A stretch of 20,732 bases of DNA from UBA8437 sp963578885 (GTDB lineage: Bacteria; Planctomycetota; Planctomycetia; Planctomycetales; Planctomycetaceae). The position numbers were made by a program, and so were the translations under genes. The notes under the pieces were generated by a model. That model was not told where the DNA came from, did no database searches, and saw nothing but the letters and a program-made list of their open reading frames with translations. Location of the stretch: contig CAUZEQ010000053.1 in NCBI GenBank assembly GCA_963578885.1, forward strand, positions 1 through 20,732, read 5' to 3'. Shown piece after piece: positions 13,862-20,732 of this stretch. Each line of letters starts with the position of its first letter. Positions within the stretch are counted from its first letter, which is position 1.

Positions 13862-16411
13862 CTAGTGGTTGAACAGGAATTCCCTGGTGCTGATCACACT
13901 CCACAACACGTCTTCGACCAACTCACGTCGCTGCTTTTCCGGGGTCGCGGCAAAGATCTTTAACGTCTCGGACATCTCGCGGTTGGTCGGATACCTCGAC
14001 AGCGACGCCAGGTAGATCGACTCGACGATCCGGTAATCGGGCATGCCGGAGGAGAGCCAGCGGCCGATGCGGTTGGTTTTCGACTGGAGTTTATCGTTGA
14101 GCGTGTTGCCGTTGACGATGTGCAGCACCTGCACCATGCTCGGCTCGTCGGACCGTTCGCACTCGCAGGTGATCACCCGGTCGGGTCGCCCGAAGGTGCT
14201 CAGGAACCTCGAGGCGATGTTGCTGTCGGGCAGCTGCAGCGACCGGGTACCGGCCGGGTAGTCCTTGAAGGTGGTGGGCTGCCCGGTGGCCGCCGAGATC
14301 GCATCGAGCAGCACCTCGGCCTTCAGGCGGCGGGGATAGTATCGGGCATAAAACCTGCGGTCCGCCTCGTTCCCCGCCGTGATCCGCGAGGTCCTCTGGT
14401 AGGTCTGCGAGTTCATGATCAGGCGGATCAGGGCCTTGAGGTCATAGCGGTTCTGGACGAGGAACTGGCTGAGTTTGCTGAGCAGTTGCTCGTTGCTGGG
14501 CGGGTTGGTCAGCCTGAGGTCGTCGACGTTTTCGACGATCCCGGTCCCCAGGAAGTTGGCCCAGACCCGATTGACGATGGCTCGAGTGAAGTAGGGGTTT
14601 TCTGGCGAGACGAGCCAGTTGGCGAGGTGATTGCGGCGGTCGCCCTGGGCGTTGAAGGGGATGGTCTGGCCGTCGAGCGGCTTGGGGAGTTGCGGTTTGC
14701 CGGTCCGCGGCTGGATCAGTTCCCCGGAGGTGGTGGTGAAGATCGACTGGTTGCCGTCACCTCCCTCGGGGGCGGTCTTGAACCGGACACGAGAGAAGAG
14801 GTTGGCCATGCCGTAGAACTCGTCGTTGGTCCACTTCTCCAGCGGATGGTCGTGACATTTTGCGCACTGGATCGACATTCCCAGGAACGCCATCGAGACG
14901 GTCTCGGCCATGTCGGCGGGGTCTCGGTGCAGCACGAAGAAGTTGGCGGCTCCGTTGGTGTGAGTGGTTCCGCGGGCGGTGACGAGGTCACGAGCGAACT
15001 CGTTCCACGGCGTGTTGGCCGACACGTGGTCTCGGATCCACTTCGAGTACGACTTCATCGAGGTGGGCTTGAGAGTCGAGCTGGAGACCAGCAGCAGGTC
15101 GGACCACTTGTGGGTCCAGTAGTCGACGTACTCGGGTCGAGCCAGCAGCCTCTCGATCAGCCGCACCCGCCGGTCGGTGGCGGTGTCTTCGAGGAAGGCT
15201 CGAGCTGCTGCAGGGGTCGGCAGGACGCCGAGCGCATCGAGGGTGGCTCGGCGAAGGAACTCCGAATCACCGGTCCGTGGCGAGGGGGGCAGGCTGAGTC
15301 CCTTGAGTTTGTCGAGGACGACGTCGTCGATGAAGTTGCTGCGAGGTGCCTTGTCGAAGGTGTCGCTGGTCACCGAGTTGGCATACGGGACACTGAGTGA
15401 TGCCACGACGTTTCTGCTGAGGTACCAGGCCACGATCGCCGTCTCGCCGTGGCCGATCACCGACACCGTGCCGACTTGTGTGGTGTGCCCATCGGGTCCG
15501 CTGCCGCCGGTATCGTCTACCTCGGCGACGGTGGTGTTGTTGGATGTGAACTTGGCCCAGCGGGTGACGTCCTCGCTGTGACCGTCGCTGAAGTGAGCCC
15601 GTACGACGAGCTGTTGGCTCGAGCCGGGTTGCAGTACGGCGTCATGCGGGAGGATTTCGAGTCGAGAGATGCGGGGGCCGTCGTCCCGGGGTGCCGGATG
15701 CCCCGCGGCAATCCACTCCGAAACCACCCGGTACTCCCTCGAATCCTCCTCGAACCTCACGCCGCCCTTGTGAGGCACCGCACCGGTCGGCTTGGTCAGC
15801 AGCAGGCTGCGGCCGGGGTCGTTGGGGATCACCCGGCGGCCACGGTTCTGCCGGGTGATGGTGCGGACGTCGGCGATCGGGTCGTAGCCGCGGAGCGAGA
15901 GTTTGAAGCCGTTCTTGCCGGCCAGGGCTCCGTGGCAGGCTCCTCCGTTGCAGCCGGACTTGGTCAGGACCGACTGGACGTGGATCCGGAAGTCCCACGC
16001 CACCGGCCTCTCGAAATCGGTGACGGTGACCTGGGCGGTGGCCGAGAGTGTCTTGTGGCGGACGGTGATCGTGGCCTGGCCATTGCCGACCGGCCGAGCC
16101 GTCTGGTCGCTGATCGTGACGACCTTGGGGTTCGACGAAGACCACTCGAGCTTGCCGGTGGGTGTGCCGGTGAAGCGGCCGTCTCGGACCAGACCGGGCA
16201 GCAGCCTCTGAAACGTCTCGGACCCCTGCAGAGTGAACTCACCGGGCAGGATCACCAGCTTGCCGGTAGCAGCCTTCTTGTCGGCGGGCTTGTCGGCGGG
16301 CTTGTCGGCGGCGAGGGCGTTGGTGGAGCCGAGTGCGGAGGTGAGCAGCAGGAGCGTTGCGAGTGTGCGGAAAAAGCGGAATGGGCCCGGGGATGGCTGG
16401 GTGCACTTCAT
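13862..16411 (-). CDS. Secreted DUF1549/DUF1553 protein with Ig-like domains and cytochrome-like motifs
   Basis: 849 residues. A signal peptide (about 1-35) is followed by Ala-Asp-Lys-Pro repeats, a first bacterial Ig-like (Big_2-type) domain at about 50-132, the planctomycete CNGGACHG motif at C154/C159/H160, a second Ig-like domain at about 245-345, then the DUF1549 region (with CAKCHDHPLEKW, a CxxCH heme-type site) and the DUF1553 region to the C-terminus (KAEVLLDAISAATG, then the NGNTLNDKL block). Predicted secreted and possibly heme-binding; the reaction is unknown. It sits 14 bases after the stop of the DUF1501 gene and 29 bases before the cytochrome/WD40 start, so the three likely form one transcript. 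Family assignment is strong, function is not known. Confidence 0.92.
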   Translation of the reverse strand: MKCTQPSPGPFRFFRTLATLLLLTSALGSTNALAADKPADKPADKKAATGKLVILPGEFTLQGSETFQRLLPGLVRDGRFTGTPTGKLEWSSSNPKVVTISDQTARPVGNGQATITVRHKTLSATAQVTVTDFERPVAWDFRIHVQSVLTKSGCNGGACHGALAGKNGFKLSLRGYDPIADVRTITRQNRGRRVIPNDPGRSLLLTKPTGAVPHKGGVRFEEDSREYRVVSEWIAAGHPAPRDDGPRISRLEILPHDAVLQPGSSQQLVVRAHFSDGHSEDVTRWAKFTSNNTTVAEVDDTGGSGPDGHTTQVGTVSVIGHGETAIVAWYLSRNVVASLSVPYANSVTSDTFDKAPRSNFIDDVVLDKLKGLSLPPSPRTGDSEFLRRATLDALGVLPTPAAARAFLEDTATDRRVRLIERLLARPEYVDYWTHKWSDLLLVSSSTLKPTSMKSYSKWIRDHVSANTPWNEFARDLVTARGTTHTNGAANFFVLHRDPADMAETVSMAFLGMSIQCAKCHDHPLEKWTNDEFYGMANLFSRVRFKTAPEGGDGNQSIFTTTSGELIQPRTGKPQLPKPLDGQTIPFNAQGDRRNHLANWLVSPENPYFTRAIVNRVWANFLGTGIVENVDDLRLTNPPSNEQLLSKLSQFLVQNRYDLKALIRLIMNSQTYQRTSRITAGNEADRRFYARYYPRRLKAEVLLDAISAATGQPTTFKDYPAGTRSLQLPDSNIASRFLSTFGRPDRVITCECERSDEPSMVQVLHIVNGNTLNDKLQSKTNRIGRWLSSGMPDYRIVESIYLASLSRYPTNREMSETLKIFAATPEKQRRELVEDVLWSVISTREFLFNH
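16277..16312. repeat. 12-base tandem repeat, 3 units, in the DUF1549/DUF1553 gene
   Basis: Three copies of CTTGTCGGCGG[GC] (each 12 bases, the last differing in its final base) encode the Lys-Pro-Ala-Asp repeats that link the signal peptide to the first Ig-like domain. Copy-number change would alter linker length in frame. Confidence 0.9.
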
Positions 16412-16425
16412 GGTGACGGCCCGCT

Positions 16426-17802
16426 CTAGAACAGCTCGTTGATCGCCTCGGTCCCCTGATCGACCAGCGGGTAGGGGCGTCCGGAGGGTCCTGGGAGTTC
16501 GGTTTCGAGTTCGTAACCGAGGCTCTTGTAGATGGTGGCCACCACGTTATTGGGCCCCACGGGATTCTCGGCCGGGTACGCTCCGATCGGGTCACTCTTG
16601 CCCACCACCCGGCCCCCCTGCACACCACCTCCGGCAAAGTAGACGCTCCAGCACTGAGGCCAGTGGTCGCGGCCTCCGGCGGGGTTGACCCGCGGCGTGC
16701 GGCCGAATTCCGAGAGGTTGCAGACGAGAGTGTCCTCGAGCAGACCTCGCTGGGACAGGTCTTCGAGCAGTGCGCTGTAGGCCTGGTCGTACATCGGCGC
16801 CACGATGTCCCGCATGCCCTCGATCGAGGTGAACGGCTTGGTGCCGTGGATGTCCCAGGTGATCTCGTTGAACACGGTCAGGAAGGTGTTGACCGTGACG
16901 CAGCGGACGCCGGCTTCGATCAGCCGCCGGGCCATCAGGCAGCACTGCCCGAAGCGGGTCATGCCGTAGCGGTCGCGGACTTTCCTGGGTTCCTTGGCGA
17001 GATCGAAGGCGGCGCGAGCTTTTTCGGAGGTGATGATCCGGAAGGCGGCCTTGAAGCTGCTGTCGAGCAGCTTGGCGTTCTCACTCGCCTCAAAATCCTT
17101 GACCGTGCTGTCGACGATCTGCCGCAGCTTGCGACGGCGATCCAGCCGAGCCTCGCCGATCGACTTGGGCGGCAACAGGTCCGGGACCCGGAAGTTCTTC
17201 TTCGATGGGTCCGCCATCAGCACGAAGGGATCGTGGGCCTTTCCGAGGAACCCGGCGTCCTGGCCGTGAGGCAGGTTGCCGCCGGTGGATCCCATCGGTT
17301 CGGGGAGCACCACGTGGGCAGGCAGGTCGGTGCGACGGCCCTGCAGGTAGGCGGCGACGCAGCCGGCGTGAGGCGTGTTGACTCCACCGGTGAACAGCCG
17401 GCCGGTCTGCATCATCTGGTGACCGGTGTCGTGGACCGCCGCCGCGGTGTGGTGGCAGCTGCGGACGACCGAGAACTTCTCACCGTGCTCGGCGTGACGA
17501 GGCAGGATCTCGCAGATCGAAAAGCCGCCGCCGGCGACCGAGATCGGTTTGAACGGACCCCGGATCTCAGCGGGTGACTCGGGCTTGGGATCGAACGTCT
17601 CGAACTGGCTGGGTGCGCCGAGATTGAAGATCATGATCACCGACCGGCGGTCGCCCTCCGGTCGAATCTTCCCCTCGGCACGTGCCCGCTCGAGCTCGGA
17701 GAGCGTGATCCCCGCAGCGCCCAGGGTGCCGACCTGGAGGAAGTCGCGACGCGAGACGCCGTCGCAGGTGTGAGCGGTGCCCTGGCCGGTGATGTTGAGC
17801 AT
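16426..17802 (-). CDS. DUF1501 family protein with Tat signal
   Basis: 458 residues. The N-terminus carries a twin-arginine motif S17-R18-R19-D20-F21-L22 followed by a hydrophobic stretch, so export through the Tat pathway in folded form is likely. The rest matches DUF1501, an alkaline-phosphatase/sulfatase-like fold family that is abundant in planctomycetes: landmarks are FNLGAPSQFETFDPKP, SCHHTAAAVHDTGHQMMQTG, TWDIHG and LSEFGRTPRVN...GRDHWP. The reaction is not established. The ATG at 17802 has GGAGA about 8 bases upstream. The gene starts the likely operon with the DUF1549/DUF1553 and cytochrome/WD40 genes, in the order commonly seen in this phylum. Confidence 0.94.
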   Translation of the reverse strand: MLNITGQGTAHTCDGVSRRDFLQVGTLGAAGITLSELERARAEGKIRPEGDRRSVIMIFNLGAPSQFETFDPKPESPAEIRGPFKPISVAGGGFSICEILPRHAEHGEKFSVVRSCHHTAAAVHDTGHQMMQTGRLFTGGVNTPHAGCVAAYLQGRRTDLPAHVVLPEPMGSTGGNLPHGQDAGFLGKAHDPFVLMADPSKKNFRVPDLLPPKSIGEARLDRRRKLRQIVDSTVKDFEASENAKLLDSSFKAAFRIITSEKARAAFDLAKEPRKVRDRYGMTRFGQCCLMARRLIEAGVRCVTVNTFLTVFNEITWDIHGTKPFTSIEGMRDIVAPMYDQAYSALLEDLSQRGLLEDTLVCNLSEFGRTPRVNPAGGRDHWPQCWSVYFAGGGVQGGRVVGKSDPIGAYPAENPVGPNNVVATIYKSLGYELETELPGPSGRPYPLVDQGTEAINELF

Positions 17803-17907
17803 CGTGTCGGTCTCCGCAGATCCTGGGTGTCGTCGGAAATCAGCCGCAGCAGGGACTTCAACCCAGATTCTACGTCTCTCGGCACATCGTCACAACAGGG
17901 AGAGGGG

Positions 17908-17923
17908 TGGGGCATAGGCCCCA
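17908..17923 (-). terminator. Weak hairpin downstream of csrA
   Basis: TGGGGC, an ATAG loop and GCCCCA, 33 bases after the csrA stop. On the minus strand the hairpin is followed by CCCCTCTCCC and not a U-run, so it is a poor rho-independent terminator. It is listed because it is the only stem in the 153-base gap before the DUF1501 gene. Confidence 0.2.
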
Positions 17924-17955
17924 GGCCTCACGAATGTGCGCACCGCCAGCCCGAT

Positions 17956-18168
17956 TCAGACGTTGGTCAACTCGGCCGGCTCCGGCTCCGCAGACGACTC
18001 CGCAGTCTCGACCGGTACCTCGATGCACAGCTCCTCACGGACAATGTTCAACTCGCGAGGCGCGTCGATTCCCAGTCGAACCGAATTGGGGCCGATCCGT
18101 ACGATCGTCACGCTGACGTTGTCGCCGATCAGAATTCGCTCACCTGGCTTCCTTGATAGCACGAGCAT
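17956..18168 (-). CDS. csrA: Carbon storage regulator CsrA (RNA-binding)
   Basis: 70 residues. It matches CsrA throughout its core: MLVLSRKPGERILIGDN at the start, RLGIDAPRELNIVREEL in the middle, with R6 and R44-E45 that contact RNA in the family. CsrA dimers bind A(N)GGA sites in leaders and usually block translation. The C-terminus is slightly longer than in E. coli and ends in an acidic, Pro-containing tail. The start is strongly supported by AAGGAG at 18181-18176, 7 bases before the ATG; this box is itself an ANGGA-type sequence, so autoregulation is conceivable. It lies upstream of the DUF1501 gene on the same strand with a 153-base gap, so co-transcription is possible but not shown. 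Confidence 0.95.
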   Translation of the reverse strand: MLVLSRKPGERILIGDNVSVTIVRIGPNSVRLGIDAPRELNIVREELCIEVPVETAESSAEPEPAELTNV

Positions 18169-18645
18169 CGCGTCACTCCTTTTTCTTCGCGGTCCGTCTT
18201 TCGAGCTCGAAGCCCGCTTCGCACCAGGCCGAACTGCCTGTTCCAGCAGCAGTCATGCCACCATTGAAGGCGGCAACCAGCAGCCCCTCGAATGACCTTC
18301 AGGTGTCGTCAATTCGATGGTGTGGTCATAAAGATAACAGGCCACTGCGCCGCGCCTAGCCCAATCAGGGGCCGGGGGCTGAAATACTGGTGGCCGGGGA
18401 AGGACTGCGGTCGCTGCGGTGAGTGCGAATTGGTGAACTTGAGGTTCTGGCGGGTGCTGACGGCGGCTTGACGTTGGAGTGGGGGGGCAGGATGCTTGGT
18501 TTGGCTGAAAGTGCCTGAGTCTGAACGTCTCTGAAAAACATCGGCGGCGAGGCCGGGTGCGGTCCACGGAAACCGATGGGGGCGTCACGATCGGAATCGG
18601 CCGGTTTTCGCGGCAACTGCGGCTGAGTTGAGGAGAGCGAGAGCG
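18169..18645. other. 477-base divergent intergenic region, no gene seen
   Basis: Separates csrA (minus) from the oxidoreductase gene (plus), so it should hold both promoters. I see a perfect 12-base palindrome TTCGAGCTCGAA at 18200-18211 in the csrA leader and, on the plus strand, TTGACG at 18468-18473 with only a poor -10 (GATGCT at 18491). AGGAG at 18630-18634 is the likely ribosome binding site for the ATG at 18646. Open frames crossing the region have no recognisable domains. Confidence 0.5.
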
Positions 18646-19755
18646 ATGGTGAGGATTGGGATCATCGGTTTGGGTTTCATGGGGATGACTCATTTCGAGG
18701 GTGCGATGCGGATGACCGATCCGGATGATTCGAATCGTCGCGGCATCGAGGGGCCTCGAATCACCGGCGGCCAGATCACCGCTTTCGCGACTCGAAATCC
18801 GGACAAGCGATCCGGCGACTGGACATCGATCCAGGGCAACTTCGGTCCTCCCGGCACCCTGATGGATCTCGGGGACGTCACCGCCTACTCCGATTACCAC
18901 GATTTGCTCGCGGATCCGGACATCGACCTGGTGGACATCTGTCTGCCGACGGACCAGCACGAGCCGGTCACGATCGAGGCTCTGGCGGCTGGGAAGCACG
19001 TGCTGGTCGAGAAGCCGATCGCGGTTGATCTGGAGTCAGCCCGTCGGATGGTCGCCGCGGCCACGCAAGCCAACCGACTGCTGATGGTGGCCCAGGTGTT
19101 GCCGTTTTTTCCCGAGTTCGCCTATGTCCGCAGCCTGGCCGAGTCGGGAGCTCACGGTCGGCTGCTGGCGGCTCATTTCCGTCGCGTGATCACTCCGCCG
19201 GACTGGTCCGACGACATGTCGGACTTCCGCAACCTCGGAGGTTGGGGTATCGACCTGCACATCCACGACAACCACTACATCGGCCTGTTGTGCGGGGTCC
19301 CCTCCGGCGTGATGGCACAGGGTCTGTTGCAGGAGGGCCTGGTCAACCACGTGCACTCGCAGTACATCTACGAGTCCGCCGACGGTTCATCCGGCCCGGC
19401 GGTCAGTTGTGTCAGTGGCGGAATCGCCGCCGCTGGTCTCGCGTTTGCTCATGGTTTCGAGGTCTACTTCGAGCGGGCGACGGTGGAGTATTCGGCGGGG
19501 ACCTACGGGGGCGAGTGGGTTGCGAGTCGGCCGTTGAGCCTGGTGAGCGAGGACGGGAGCGTGAGCGAGCCGGAGTTGCCTGGTGGGGGCGAGTGGTACA
19601 GTGCGTTCACCGACGAGTTGCAGGCGGCCGTCGACGGTGTCGACGCCGGCGAGTCGCCTCGAGTCATCTCGAGTGAACTCGCACTGGGCGCCCTGGCGGT
19701 GTGTTACGCGGAGGCCGAGAGCATTGCCCAGGGGCGAGCGGTCTCGCTCGACTGA
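18646..19755 (+). CDS. Gfo/Idh/MocA family NAD(P)-dependent oxidoreductase
   Basis: 369 residues. The N-terminal Rossmann motif is G8-x-G10-x-x-G13 (IGIIGLGFMG); the family's conserved EKP (HVLVEKPIAVD) follows, and the C-terminal domain has the WGIDLHIHDNHY segment with the Asp/His that take part in catalysis in related sugar dehydrogenases. Such enzymes oxidise or reduce sugars, inositols or related compounds with NAD(P). The substrate here is unknown. ATG 18646 was chosen over an upstream TTG at 18628 because the Rossmann strand starts immediately after it and AGGAG lies upstream. No signal peptide is visible, so it is probably cytoplasmic. It is followed 5 bases later by the tRNase Z-like gene. 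Confidence 0.92.
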   Translation: MVRIGIIGLGFMGMTHFEGAMRMTDPDDSNRRGIEGPRITGGQITAFATRNPDKRSGDWTSIQGNFGPPGTLMDLGDVTAYSDYHDLLADPDIDLVDICLPTDQHEPVTIEALAAGKHVLVEKPIAVDLESARRMVAAATQANRLLMVAQVLPFFPEFAYVRSLAESGAHGRLLAAHFRRVITPPDWSDDMSDFRNLGGWGIDLHIHDNHYIGLLCGVPSGVMAQGLLQEGLVNHVHSQYIYESADGSSGPAVSCVSGGIAAAGLAFAHGFEVYFERATVEYSAGTYGGEWVASRPLSLVSEDGSVSEPELPGGGEWYSAFTDELQAAVDGVDAGESPRVISSELALGALAVCYAEAESIAQGRAVSLD

Positions 19756-19760
19756 CCAAG

Positions 19761-20600
19761 ATGATCGACAACCTCCCTCTCCGCACCCACGTGCACCGCG
19801 GCCTGACCATCGAGGGCTATTCGCGTGCGGCTGTGCAGTCGTACTGGCGGATCCCCGAGTTGAAGCTGGGCTTCGACATGGGGGGCAGCCCGTGGTCGTT
19901 CATGGGCACCAACACCTTTTTCATTTCCCACGGCCATCTCGACCACATGGCCGCGCTGCCGGTCTTCGTCGCCCGGCGACGGATGATGAAAATGGAGCCA
20001 CCGACGGTCTACGTGCCCGCGGCGATCCACGACCAGGTCTGGAAGATGCTCAACGCCTGGCGGCAACTGGACCGTGGCCGCATGATCTGCAACCTGGTGC
20101 CGGTCGCTGCCGGAGACGAATTCGAGTTGTCTCGCGAACGGGTTGTGACGGTCTTCGACACCGTACACACCGTGCCCTCGGTCGGGTACGTCGTCTGGGA
20201 CCGTCGCCGCAAGCTGAAGGACGAGCTGGTGGGGACCGACGAGGAGGAGATTCGTCGCAGGCGATTGGGTGGTGAGGAGGTGACCCGTGAGGTGCGGGTG
20301 CCATTGGTCTGCTACTGCGGCGACACGGCTCCGGCTGGCCTGGACAACTACGAACCCGTCTACCAGTCGCGGGTGCTGATCACCGAGATGACGTTCTACC
20401 GCCCCGATCACCGCAAGGAGAAGATCCACAAGTTCGGGCACACCCACCTCGACGACATCATCGAGCGGGCCGAGCGGTTCGAGAACGAGTTGATCATCCT
20501 GGCTCACTTCAGCACCCGTTACCAGGAGGACCAGATACGTCGTGAGGTGCAGAAGCGGTTGCCTGAGAGCCTGCGTGAGCGGGTGGAGTTGTGGGTCTAG
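19761..20600 (+). CDS. tRNase Z-like metallo-beta-lactamase-fold hydrolase
   Basis: 279 residues. Metal-binding HxHxDH is at H57/H59/D61/H62 (SHGHLDH), with further ligands H136, D188 (YCGDT), H229 (GHTHLDD) and H249 (AHFSTRY), the complete set for RNase Z. The wording, e.g. FFISHGHLDHMAALPVFVAR, KMEPPTVYVPA and GYVVWDRRRKLK, resembles from memory the short plant tRNase Z (TRZ1) type more than classical bacterial RNase Z/ElaC. The family removes the 3' trailer of tRNA precursors; a different phosphodiesterase substrate is possible. ATG at 19761 was chosen; the preceding stop is 5 bases upstream and no strong Shine-Dalgarno is seen, suggesting coupling to the oxidoreductase gene. Confidence 0.85.
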   Translation: MIDNLPLRTHVHRGLTIEGYSRAAVQSYWRIPELKLGFDMGGSPWSFMGTNTFFISHGHLDHMAALPVFVARRRMMKMEPPTVYVPAAIHDQVWKMLNAWRQLDRGRMICNLVPVAAGDEFELSRERVVTVFDTVHTVPSVGYVVWDRRRKLKDELVGTDEEEIRRRRLGGEEVTREVRVPLVCYCGDTAPAGLDNYEPVYQSRVLITEMTFYRPDHRKEKIHKFGHTHLDDIIERAERFENELIILAHFSTRYQEDQIRREVQKRLPESLRERVELWV

Positions 20601-20719
20601 CCCGCCTGCGGCGGGTTGAAAAACACAAGTTTGGGGACGGGACGGGGTCAGACGCCGCCCACAGAAAGTCCCGCTCCACCCAGAACGGCACGCAGGCGGG
20701 GCCTGACCCCTTTTCAACC
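20601..20719. repeat. Compound inverted repeat downstream of the tRNase Z-like gene
   Basis: Directly after the stop codon is CCCGCC-TGC-GGCGGG (20601-20615). A larger structure follows: GGTTGAAAA at 20614-20622 pairs with TTTTCAACC at 20711-20719, and GGGGTCAG at 20644-20651 pairs with CTGACCCC at 20703-20710, extended inside by CCGCC/GGCGG with two mismatches. Additionally CCCGCCTGC at 20601-20609 is complementary to 20692-20700. The T-run at 20711-20714 after CTGACCCC would let it act as a terminator; the nested layout and the GGGGTCAG word also fit a repetitive extragenic palindrome (REP-like) element. Confidence 0.6.
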
Positions 20720-20732
20720 AGCACTCGTTGCA

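Noticed and set aside
14120..15400. 426-codon open frame on the plus strand
   Set aside because: Antisense to the DUF1549/DUF1553 gene; no domain and no ribosome binding site.
18253..18999. 248-codon minus-strand open frame across the divergent intergenic region
   Set aside because: It runs antisense into the oxidoreductase gene and has no recognisable domain; its residues are dominated by Arg, Pro, Ser and His.
20509..20724. 71-codon minus-strand open frame over the right-edge inverted repeat
   Set aside because: It covers the REP-like repeat and the 3' end of the tRNase Z-like gene; such frames in repeats are commonly mis-annotated as hypothetical proteins.

Overview
The window looks like chromosomal DNA of a GC-rich member of the Planctomycetes. 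The evidence is a set of lineage-typical proteins: a surface protein whose N-terminus carries the LEPR-XLL-type motif, a Minf_1886-family protein, and a DUF1501 / DUF1549-DUF1553 / cytochrome-WD40 cluster. I see no rRNA, tRNA, transposase, phage gene or CRISPR array. Family names come from recognising motifs by eye; no database search was run.

Layout. Positions 1-18168 are coded entirely on the minus strand; read in transcription order (right to left) they hold: csrA; a secretion and respiration-type block (DUF1501, DUF1549/DUF1553, cytochrome c-WD40, acylphosphatase); an ABC-2 type permease; an ABC exporter-like protein; lipB-like, lipA, a small lipoyl-domain protein, holB and a PSP1/RicT-like gene; then Minf_1886, a small membrane protein and an enolase-superfamily enzyme; and finally the 5' part of a large Ig-repeat surface protein cut by the window edge. 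After a 477-base gap, the plus strand carries a Gfo/Idh/MocA oxidoreductase and a tRNase Z-like hydrolase 5 bases apart. The right edge holds a compound inverted repeat.

Many minus-strand genes overlap at their stop and start codons (TGATG or GTGA junctions), so several translationally coupled groups are likely: lipB-lipA-lipoyl-holB, Minf_1886-small membrane protein-enolase, and cytochrome/WD40-acylphosphatase.

The most unusual signal is a run of family members that have lost catalytic or attachment residues. The LipB homologue lacks both residues of the Cys/Lys dyad. The lipoyl-domain protein has Gly where the lipoylated Lys should be. The neighbouring ABC exporter has lost the Walker A lysine, the Q-loop Gln and the H-loop His. 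LipA, between the two odd lipoyl-related genes, is fully canonical. Whether these proteins form one non-catalytic or alternative lipoyl-related module is inference, but the substitutions can be read directly in the sequence.
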